Shown: one piece after another, positions 1 through 5,012 of the stretch
Numbering within the stretch: the stretch's first letter is position 1
Layout: each line of letters begins with the position of its first letter
NCBI GenBank assembly: GCA_945861815.1
Contig: CAMAVV010000131.1
Location: forward strand, 1-5,147
DNA length: 5,147 bases
Reading direction: 5' to 3'
Source of the DNA: Thermoflexus hugenholtzii JAD2
Lineage (GTDB): Bacteria > Chloroflexota > Dehalococcoidia > SHYB01
Notes under the pieces: generated by a model
What the model saw: only the letters and a program-made list of their open reading frames with translations
Told to the model about the DNA's origin: nothing
Database searches by the model: none
Made by a program: the position numbers and the translations under genes

Positions 1-388
1 CGGCCGGCCCCATCCCCGACCCGATGATGGTGTAACCAAGGGAGGCGATGACAAATCCGACAAAGAACATCCATGTGGAGTGGGCAAGGGCGACGATGCT
101 GAACCCTGCCCCGCCAAGGATGCCGGCCAGGATGAGAAAGCGCCGCGGCCCTACCCGGTCGACGGTCTGGCCGACGACAGGGGAGACAAACATCGTCAAG
201 ATTTGCTTGAGAGAAATCGCAAAGGTGATGACAGAGGCCGAGAAGCCGAAGGACTCCCGCATCGGTGTAAAGAGGGCGCTCAGGCCGGTGTTGTGCGTGC
301 CCGTCCAGTAGATGCCCGTGGAGGCGAAGGCGACGACGACCCACCAGCCATAAAAGATCCTCGGATTTTCCTCAGAAGAGCGTGGCAC
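1..388 (-). CDS. MFS transporter, N-terminal part (3' end beyond left edge)
   Basis: This is an inner-membrane secondary transporter of the major facilitator superfamily. About 129 residues are visible and the frame is still open at position 1. After a short polar N-terminus comes FYGWWVVV (residues 12-19), the typical opening of TM1 in MFS proteins of the oxalate:formate antiporter/monocarboxylate-like group. TM2 lies at about 50-72. The loop 2-3 signature motif A is intact (G73-QTV-D77-R78-V-G80-P-R82-R83), and two more hydrophobic segments follow at about 84-102 and 106-123. The start is GTG at 388-386: the same frame has a TGA eight codons upstream and no ATG, GTG or TTG between. No strong Shine-Dalgarno is visible. 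The gene diverges from the lipoprotein gene at 581. The family assignment is firm; the substrate cannot be told, because the second half is missing. Confidence 0.88.
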   Translation of the reverse strand, partial: MPRSSEENPRIFYGWWVVVAFASTGIYWTGTHNTGLSALFTPMRESFGFSASVITFAISLKQILTMFVSPVVGQTVDRVGPRRFLILAGILGGAGFSIVALAHSTWMFFVGFVIASLGYTIIGSGMGPA

Positions 389-428
389 AGCTATCGTGAC
401 GTTTTCCGGACTTCAGATAGGGCGGGAA

Positions 429-482
429 TCATATGCCTGCCCCGCCATATGTAACCAGCGCGACTTCGTCCGCGAGACGCAT
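429..482 (-). pseudogene. Possible relic of a short-chain dehydrogenase (SDR) gene start
   Basis: A 17-codon minus-strand ORF encodes MRLADEVALVTYGGAGI and then meets TGA. This closely resembles the N-terminus of classical SDR oxidoreductases, where a beta strand (KVALVTG) runs into the nucleotide-binding TGxxxGIG loop. The first Gly of the loop is Tyr here, and the frame ends before the last Gly. An AGAGG sits 8 nt upstream of the ATG, as expected for a genuine gene start. No SDR-like continuation is seen in the three minus-strand frames before the MFS start at 388, so the rest appears to have been deleted. The family likeness is seen in the sequence; decay by deletion is inferred. The match is short, so chance cannot be excluded. 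Confidence 0.35.
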
Positions 483-514
483 GGGGAAAACCTCTGCCAA
501 GGGCTTCTTTCATC

Positions 515-546
515 TTGCCAATCCTCTGAAACGCCCGACGTATAAT
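515..546 (+). promoter_or_regulatory. Sigma70-type promoter for the lipoprotein gene
   Basis: A perfect -10 hexamer, TATAAT, lies at 541-546. The best upstream -35 candidate is TTGCCA at 515-520, which gives a 20-nt spacer, longer than the usual 16-18. The predicted transcription start is near 553, leaving a leader of about 28 nt before the ATG at 581. Confidence rests on the -10 box and its position; the -35 assignment is weak. Confidence 0.5.
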
Positions 547-580
547 AGCCCAAACGTACAGGCGGCGTGGGGTTGATGTC

Positions 581-1639
581 ATGAGCAAAGTAGGCCTTGT
601 TCGCGCTGTCGTCGCGTCGATCGTGACGTGCCTCGTCTGTATGAGTTGCCAGGGACCATCGCCAGTTCCCACAGCCACCACATCCCCTCTTATCGACCCG
701 ACTACATCTCCACGGCCAATCGCTACCTCAGCCGTAACGCCGACCATGCCACCGCAACCGGCCTTGCCATTCCCAGGCGCAAAACTCGTCCTCAAGTCAG
801 GCTTTGAGGACGGCGTCGTCCTCAACGATTCCCAAAATCGATTTGGGCAGTGGCGGCAGGAGCTCAAGGGCGCAGACCAAGGCTATGACTGGGCCGGGCT
901 GCCTGGGTCTCCTGCCGATTTTCAGTACCTCGTCTCCGGCAACGATGCGCGCACCAGCAGCGACCTGAAACGATTTATCGAGACGCGTATCGATACCGTG
1001 ACGGGGCGGGATGGAAACAGCACAAAGGCGCTCTACCAAGCGGTGCGAGCCGAGGGCTCCATCGGCCGCACGCAGAACGACTTCATCCTTTTCAATATGC
1101 AAAACCCGGAGCGGGGCTACCTTCGCTACTGGATAAAATTGCAGCCAAATCTTCTCGACCTTATGACCGAGAATGGCGATTGGCGCGTCCTCCTTGAATG
1201 GAAAGAGCTCCCGTCTTTCACTGTCCCTCTCGATTTCCAGTATCGCTGGGTCGTGCTAATCTCGCGCGCAAAGCCCAGCAGGGAGTCCCCTGTCGATGGC
1301 CTGGTCTGGAAGGTGGAGGGCGACCTGGTCACTCCCGACCAAGCTGCGAAGGGCACCCAATGGACCGACGACTGGACGATTTTCAACCGCCAGGCGCCAG
1401 TGCCCCTAGGCGAGTGGTTCCTCTTCGAGGTGCAGTGGAACCTTGACCCAGGGAGCAACTCGCGCCTCCTCGTGAAAGCGAATGGGCAAGTGATTGCCGA
1501 GACGACGAATCGGACGCAGAGCACGTGGCCCAGAGGCAAGCTCTACCTCTTCATGAACTACATGCCCATAATCGCCCAATCGCGAGGCGAGGCGTACCAG
1601 TGGGTTGATGACGTTGAACTCTGGTCGTATACGCCGTAG
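581..1639 (+). CDS. Secreted lipoprotein with predicted concanavalin A-like / polysaccharide-lyase-like domain
   Basis: The 352-residue product has a lipoprotein signal: Lys3/Arg8, a hydrophobic core at 9-20, and a cysteine at 23 preceded by M-S. The lipobox is imperfect, since position -3 is Cys and not Leu. Residues 24-65 form a Pro/Thr/Ser-rich stalk that would hold the domain off the membrane. Residues 66-352 look like a jelly-roll: GFEDG near 74-78, YLRYWIKL at 180-187, LGEWFLFEVQW at 276-286, a strand pair LLVKANGQVIAET at 296-308, and a closing YQWVDDVELW at 339-348. This W-rich 'G-W-f-V-W...NG' pattern resembles heparin-lyase-I-like and related beta-sandwich proteins (Pfam Polysacc_lyase type), judged from memory. 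Binding or cleavage of an extracellular polysaccharide is plausible, but no catalytic residues can be assigned. ATG 581 is chosen because it directly precedes the signal peptide and has a G-rich stretch (569-572) 8 nt upstream. The gene stands alone on its strand, downstream of a TATAAT promoter. Confidence 0.75.
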   Translation: MSKVGLVRAVVASIVTCLVCMSCQGPSPVPTATTSPLIDPTTSPRPIATSAVTPTMPPQPALPFPGAKLVLKSGFEDGVVLNDSQNRFGQWRQELKGADQGYDWAGLPGSPADFQYLVSGNDARTSSDLKRFIETRIDTVTGRDGNSTKALYQAVRAEGSIGRTQNDFILFNMQNPERGYLRYWIKLQPNLLDLMTENGDWRVLLEWKELPSFTVPLDFQYRWVVLISRAKPSRESPVDGLVWKVEGDLVTPDQAAKGTQWTDDWTIFNRQAPVPLGEWFLFEVQWNLDPGSNSRLLVKANGQVIAETTNRTQSTWPRGKLYLFMNYMPIIAQSRGEAYQWVDDVELWSYTP

Positions 1640-1646
1640 CGAACTC

Positions 1647-1751
1647 TCACCCCGGCTTCTCTGCGACAAATATCAGGCGGCCATAGCGGTCTGTCACAGT
1701 CTTTGGCTCAAAGCCCGCCTGGCGAAGGAGCTTCATCCCGCGCTTCTTCAT
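1647..1751 (-). pseudogene. 34-codon ORF resembling a methyltransferase C-terminus (relic or small gene)
   Basis: A minus-strand ORF of 34 codons ends at TGA (1649-1647). Its second half reads LLRQAGFEPKTVTDRYGRL and then IFVAEKPG, a pattern typical of the last helix and two strands of class I SAM-dependent methyltransferases (a 'GF' turn followed by a hydrophobic strand ending in a K-P tail). No methyltransferase core lies upstream: within about 40 nt the frame runs into the terminator at 1787-1821. This suggests a 3' remnant of a lost gene. Against this, GAGGAG at 1759-1764 lies 7 nt before the ATG, a strong ribosome-binding site, so a small expressed protein is possible. It sits past the thiolase terminator and converges with the lipoprotein gene. 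Confidence 0.3.
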
Positions 1752-1786
1752 CCCAGGTCTCCTCGTCCGTTTCGCGCCCTGATGAT

Positions 1787-1821
1787 AAAAAAAGAGGCCA
1801 GGGCACAATCACCCTGGCCTC
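1787..1821 (-). terminator. Rho-independent terminator downstream of the thiolase gene
   Basis: There is a perfect 10-bp stem, GAGGCCAGGG (1794-1803) with CCCTGGCCTC (1812-1821), and an 8-nt loop. Read on the minus strand it is followed at once by seven T residues (complement of 1787-1793). It begins 51 nt past the thiolase stop and should end that transcription unit. On the plus strand no T-run follows the stem, so it is not a good terminator for the lipoprotein gene. Confidence 0.92.
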
Positions 1822-1872
1822 GAAAGTCTTTCGGTTCTTACGGACACACCCTCCTGCGTCCCGGAATCGCCG

Positions 1873-3090
1873 CTACTGTCTCTTCCCCGTTGTTGCCACA
1901 GAGCTGCTAATCGTCGGCGTTGGCGCGGCATTGCCAAGAATCGTCACGCACGCAACCTGCGGCGGGCCGCCCAAGGTGTGAGCCAAGCCTAGCTCAGCAT
2001 TCTTCACCTGTCGGGGGCCAGCCTTGCCCTGGAGCTGCTTGTAAATCTCGTAGGTCGTTCGTAGGCCGCTGGCGCCCACAGGATGGCCAAAGGCCTTCAG
2101 ACCGCCATCAGTGTTCACCGGCAGTTCGCCTTCGAGCGTGTATGTGCCGGCGCGTATGTCGTCAGGGGCATGGCCGGGCTTTGAAAAGCCGAAGTCTTCG
2201 TAAATCACCATCTCCGTGATGGTGAAGCAATCATGGACACTGGCTAGGTCGATCTCCTTGCGAGGCGTGGAGATTCCCACCTGCTCATAGGCCTGCCGGG
2301 CGGCCATGCGGTTGGCATCAAAGCCCAGGTAGTCAAAGCCGGGGCGCACCATCGGCAGCATCGAGTCCATCGAAAGGCCGATCCCCTTCACATAGATGGG
2401 GTCCTGGCGGAACTTCCGGGCGATGTCTGCCCTGCAGATGATGGCGCAAGCCGCGCCGTCCGTTGTCGGACAGCAGTCGAAGAGGCCAAGGGGCCAGGCG
2501 ATGATGGGCGCTTTCAGGACCTGCTCGATGGTGATGGGCTTCTGGAAGTGTGCCTTGGGCGACATAGAGCCGTTGTAATGGTTCTTCACCGCGATCTGGG
2601 CCAGCAGCTTCTTCCCCTCATCCTCGGGGATGCCATAATGCGCGAAGTAGCGATTGGCGATAAAGGAGAAATACGTGGGAGCGGTCGCCCGCGCCTGGAG
2701 CACCGGGTTGGTGCCGCGGCCGACGCCAAGGCCGCCGAATCCGGTGTCCTTGAGCTTCTCGAAGCCTACCGCGAGGACGATGTCATACATGCCGGAGGCC
2801 ACGCCAAAGGCGGCGTTGCGCAGCGACTCGTGGCCCGAGGCGCACCAGTTCTCGACGCGGGTGACAGGGATGTTTTTGAGCTTCAGCGCATCAGCAACGA
2901 TGCTGCCGGACTCCCAGGAGCGCAGCGTGCCAAGCCATGCCGCCTCGATGTCGTCAGGCTTCACGCCTGCATCCTCATAGGCCTCGTAGACGGCCTCGAC
3001 GATCATATCCTCAGGGCTGGCATCCCATCGCTCGCCGAACTTGCTACAGCCCATACCGATGATTGCAACTTTGTCCTTGATAGTGCCCAC
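1873..3090 (-). CDS. SCP2-type thiolase / acetyl-CoA acetyltransferase family protein
   Basis: A full-length 405-residue cytoplasmic thiolase-fold enzyme, expected to form or break a C-C bond between acyl-CoA groups. The nucleophile is C83 in ENWCASG. H286 in SVHDCF replaces the NEAF asparagine of classical thiolases. H336 lies in GGLKAFGHPVGASG (329-342). The C-terminal CxG cysteine of classical thiolases is absent, with HTLGG (371-375) in its place. These features mark the SCP2/archaeal branch, whose members often work with a DUF35 partner (archaeal HMG-CoA synthase complex; BbsB with BbsA). The start is GTG at 3090, with AGGAAAGGA ending 7 nt upstream. Residues after about 388 (APTPTISSS...) form a short, probably disordered tail. 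The gene lies 151 nt downstream of the synthase-like/DUF35 fusion on the same strand and ends at a strong terminator, so the two are probably one operon. The substrate is not determinable. Confidence 0.9.
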   Translation of the reverse strand: MGTIKDKVAIIGMGCSKFGERWDASPEDMIVEAVYEAYEDAGVKPDDIEAAWLGTLRSWESGSIVADALKLKNIPVTRVENWCASGHESLRNAAFGVASGMYDIVLAVGFEKLKDTGFGGLGVGRGTNPVLQARATAPTYFSFIANRYFAHYGIPEDEGKKLLAQIAVKNHYNGSMSPKAHFQKPITIEQVLKAPIIAWPLGLFDCCPTTDGAACAIICRADIARKFRQDPIYVKGIGLSMDSMLPMVRPGFDYLGFDANRMAARQAYEQVGISTPRKEIDLASVHDCFTITEMVIYEDFGFSKPGHAPDDIRAGTYTLEGELPVNTDGGLKAFGHPVGASGLRTTYEIYKQLQGKAGPRQVKNAELGLAHTLGGPPQVACVTILGNAAPTPTISSSVATTGKRQ

Positions 3091-3097
3091 GCCTGTG

Positions 3098-3106
3098 TCC
3101 TTTCCT
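3098..3106 (-). promoter_or_regulatory. Ribosome-binding site that fixes the thiolase GTG start
   Basis: Read on the minus strand, this is AGGAAAGGA, ending 7 nt before GTG 3090-3088. It supports the GTG as the true start: the protein then begins MGTIKDKVAIIG, the expected beginning of the first thiolase strand. Confidence 0.75.
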
Positions 3107-3201
3107 ACAGCTCAATCTGCATCCAGCTATGTAGCCTGTAGCTAAAATCTCTCTGACAGTTCGGTGTTTTCTAAGTTCTCAGCGGGTGATTCCTCTGAAA
3201 A

Positions 3202-3227
3202 ATCTGTGTTCATCTGTGTAATCTGTG
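3202..3227. repeat. Triple ATCTGTG short tandem repeat in the operon spacer
   Basis: ATCTGTG occurs at 3202-3208, 3212-3218 and 3221-3227, with periods of 10 and 9 bp, close to one helical turn. The complement reads as repeated CACAGAT. It lies in the 151-nt non-coding spacer, starting 112 nt upstream of the thiolase start. Similar degenerate 'ACACAGAT' runs occur as dispersed intergenic repeats in many environmental bacteria (from memory). No function is established. Confidence 0.6.
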
Positions 3228-3241
3228 GCTAAACTTCCGTC

Positions 3242-4660
3242 TTAGCCCGCTATCGGCCTGACCTTCCAATAATAGTTATGGAAACCGGCGCCCTCGTGCA
3301 TCTTGCGGAAGGTGAACTCCACGCGCAGGCCGACCTTCGCCAACATCGCGTCCATATCCGTCCCGGTAGTGAAGACGCGGCACTTTCCTTCGTCGGACTC
3401 GATGATGCAATTGACCACTGGCGGCTCCAGTGTGCCTGCAAGGTTGTCCCTGGTGAAGGAAAACATCGTTCCGGGCTTATCGTAGAGGCGGACTTCCGTG
3501 AAGTCGTCCTTCGAGCGGCAGGTGTAGCAGATCCTTTGGATGGGGTGATGCGTCGTCCCGCACTGGTTGCACTTGCCCGCGTGGAGGCGCAGCGTCTCAG
3601 CCTGGTCGCGCCATGACGTTGTGGAGGCGGCCCATGGTTCAACGCGCAAGGGCGCCTCCGGATTCGTCACCAGAGTGCCACGGAAGGCGAGCATCTTGTC
3701 ATAGGAGGCCAGCGTTCGCTTGGACTTGAGGTGGCCGCTCACAGCCTTTGCCTTTTTTGGCGTGGCGTTGACCTGGAGAAGGAAGGCGTCTGCGCCATCG
3801 CCATAGCTTACAAAGAGAATCTTATCGCCATGCTTCGCCTCTTCCAATGCCGCGACAAGCATCAAAAGCGCGTGTGCCGCGCCGCTGTTGCCGACGTTGG
3901 CAATCATGGGGTCTTGCGCCTGCTTCGCAGGGTCGAAGCCGAGGGTGCGCACCATGCCCTGGTGACTGCGCGCGTCAGGTGTGTACACAACAGCCTTGGT
4001 GATCTGCGCAGGCGTTACTTTTGTCTTATCGAGAAGCGCTTTCGTGGCCTTCTTTACCCACTCTTCATAGCCGTGCTGTATGACAAAGCGGTCTTCCCAG
4101 GTTCGAACAAACTGGTCGGAGTCTCGCCTCCACACGTCGGCGAGCTCATTCGAAAGGCTTACGCGGTCAATGACTTCAACGGCTGGCGTCGCATTTCCAA
4201 CGAGCACAGCTGCTGCAGCATCGCCAAACGTCGATTCCTGGTCTGACTTAGGGTAGCCGCGCCGCATATCGGAGGCGACGACGAGGACATTTCGCGCCGA
4301 CCCGGCGTTCACGGCATCCAGGGCCGCCATGAGCGCGTTCGTGCCGGAGCGCACGGAGTTGCCGAAGTCCATCGTACGAACCGTTGCTGGGAAATCAGCT
4401 GCCGCCGCCACGAGCGCCGCCGACATCTTTTCTCGATATGAAGCTGTCGTCGATGCGAAGTAGACGGCGTCGATGCCCTCACGGCCGTGGGCGTTCAGCA
4501 AATCAACCGTCGCGTTGACGGCCAGCGTCATCGTATCTTCATCATGGTTGCCTACCGCCCGTTCGCCTGCGCCGCCGCCGGAGCCCCAGGCTTGGGCAAA
4601 GGCCTGGCGGGGGAGACGGTACATGGGGATATATGCGCCGATCGCTGTGATGCCTGACAT
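3242..4660 (-). CDS. HMG-CoA synthase-like domain (active-site residues lost) fused to DUF35 zinc-ribbon/OB-fold
   Basis: A 472-residue cytoplasmic protein in two parts. Residues 1-300 have the HMG-CoA synthase/ketoacyl-synthase-III fold: opening GITAIGAYIPMYRL, DEDTMTLAV (40-48), FGDAAAAVLVG (145-155), VGNSGAAHALL (256-266) and SYGDGADAF (285-293). Residues 355-472 are DUF35: a zinc ribbon with C364-x2-C367 and C378-x2-C381, then an OB-fold (about 390-470). The synthase half has no cysteine at all. Aligned from memory to archaeal HMG-CoA synthases, the catalytic Glu, Cys and His correspond to about T71, V103 and Y226, while N258 is kept. True HMG-CoA synthase activity is therefore unlikely. 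More plausible is a structural or CoA-ligand-binding partner for the thiolase encoded downstream, recalling archaeal thiolase/synthase/DUF35 and PhlACB-type complexes. ATG 4660 has AAAGGAG 12 nt upstream. Databases would probably name it hydroxymethylglutaryl-CoA synthase; treat that name with caution. Confidence 0.85.
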   Translation of the reverse strand: MSGITAIGAYIPMYRLPRQAFAQAWGSGGGAGERAVGNHDEDTMTLAVNATVDLLNAHGREGIDAVYFASTTASYREKMSAALVAAAADFPATVRTMDFGNSVRSGTNALMAALDAVNAGSARNVLVVASDMRRGYPKSDQESTFGDAAAAVLVGNATPAVEVIDRVSLSNELADVWRRDSDQFVRTWEDRFVIQHGYEEWVKKATKALLDKTKVTPAQITKAVVYTPDARSHQGMVRTLGFDPAKQAQDPMIANVGNSGAAHALLMLVAALEEAKHGDKILFVSYGDGADAFLLQVNATPKKAKAVSGHLKSKRTLASYDKMLAFRGTLVTNPEAPLRVEPWAASTTSWRDQAETLRLHAGKCNQCGTTHHPIQRICYTCRSKDDFTEVRLYDKPGTMFSFTRDNLAGTLEPPVVNCIIESDEGKCRVFTTGTDMDAMLAKVGLRVEFTFRKMHEGAGFHNYYWKVRPIAG

Positions 4661-4672
4661 CAGGTGAGTGGT

Positions 4673-4679
4673 CTCCTTT
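4673..4679 (-). promoter_or_regulatory. Ribosome-binding site for the synthase-like/DUF35 gene
   Basis: The minus strand reads AAAGGAG, 12 nt before ATG 4660. The spacing is somewhat long, but no other start codon lies closer, and the protein begins with the expected first strand of the fold. Confidence 0.6.
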
Positions 4680-4695
4680 GAAACGTACGGCCACC

Positions 4696-4701
4696 AGTAT
4701 A
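4696..4701 (-). promoter_or_regulatory. Candidate -10 box for the thiolase operon
   Basis: TATACT on the minus strand would place transcription start near 4689, giving a leader of about 29 nt that contains the AAAGGAG site. No recognisable -35 hexamer lies 16-18 nt upstream (the region is GC-rich), so this is only a candidate and an activator might be needed. Confidence 0.3.
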
Positions 4702-4775
4702 CAAGAAGAAAACCTGACGGCGCGACGGCCTATCTGCAGGATGCGGCGGTTGACAGGGAAGATGCAGATACGAAG

Positions 4776-4787
4776 TAGTGCGCACTA
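4776..4787. promoter_or_regulatory. Perfect 12-bp palindrome TAGTGCGCACTA, candidate operator
   Basis: TAGTGCGCACTA is fully self-complementary. Allowing a 2-nt bulge on the left arm, a further CGA/TCG pair extends it. It lies in the 161-nt non-coding gap between hicA and the synthase-like gene, about 75 bp upstream of the candidate -10 box. It has no loop and no T-run, so it is more likely a dimeric-regulator site than a terminator. No regulator gene is visible in the window. Confidence 0.35.
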
Positions 4788-4821
4788 TCGAGACTTAAAT
4801 ATTCCAACCTAAAAGAGATGC

Positions 4822-5010
4822 CTAGCGCACCACGCGAACGCCAAGGTCCCGGCATATCTTCCTTGCCAAAAAGTCATGTACCTCACTATGACAGGGCACG
4901 GTAGATACTCTATTGTTGATCGGGTTCAGGATAATTGTGTGCTTGCTGCCTTCTCGAAAGATAACGCATCCCTCTTTAAGGAGATGCGCCATGAGGTCCC
5001 GCCGCTTCAA
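4822..5010 (-). CDS. hicA: HicA family toxin (mRNA interferase)
   Basis: A 62-residue HicA protein, the toxin of a type II toxin-antitoxin system. HicA proteins have a small double-stranded-RNA-binding-like fold and cleave mRNA in the cytoplasm; HicB neutralises them. Family landmarks are visible: KRRDLMAHLLKEGC at 2-15, the catalytic His H24 in GSKHTIILNP, PCHSEV at 39-44, and the closing LARKICRDLGV at 48-58. Length is normal for the family. The start is TTG at 5010, two nt after the hicB stop; the next candidate, ATG at codon 7, would remove the conserved KRRDL. A weak GGAAG lies 8 nt upstream, so translation is probably coupled to hicB. No terminator follows before the synthase-like gene 161 nt away, so read-through is possible. 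Confidence 0.9.
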   Translation of the reverse strand: MKRRDLMAHLLKEGCVIFREGSKHTIILNPINNRVSTVPCHSEVHDFLARKICRDLGVRVVR

Positions 5011-5012
5011 GG

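Noticed and set aside
421..451. GGCGGG/CCCGCC inverted repeat and two CATATG hexamers
   Set aside because: The stem is 6 bp with a 13-nt loop and no T-run. The sequence largely falls within the SDR-like relic and may be leftover coding sequence, so no regulatory role can be claimed.
48..454. Plus-strand open frames of 87 and 124 codons at the left edge
   Set aside because: They are antisense to the MFS gene, and their Arg/Asp/Gly-rich composition is that of a shadow frame.
391..867. 158-codon open frame on the minus strand
   Set aside because: It overlaps the N-terminus of the lipoprotein gene in antisense and has no recognisable domain. The SDR-like relic lies in a different frame.
1821..1833. 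Small CGAAA/TTTCG hairpin beside the terminator
   Set aside because: It has only 5 base pairs and a 3-nt loop. It adds nothing to the strong terminator next to it.
2548..3141. 197-codon plus-strand open frame
   Set aside because: It lies almost wholly antisense to the thiolase, whose motifs are clear, and shows no protein-family features.
3101..3160. CTACAG...CTGTAG and AGCTA...TAGCT inverted repeats upstream of the thiolase
   Set aside because: The arms are 5-6 bp with variable loops, at the level expected by chance. There is no riboswitch-like core.
3202..3227. Triple ATCTGTG run as a CRISPR fragment
   Set aside because: Units are only 9-10 bp with no spacers, far from CRISPR dimensions.
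3731..4246. 171-codon plus-strand open frame
   Set aside because: It is antisense to the synthase-like domain with no family signature.
4750..4778. TTGACA on the plus strand as a -35 box
   Set aside because: No acceptable -10 hexamer lies 16-18 nt downstream, and no plus-strand gene follows.
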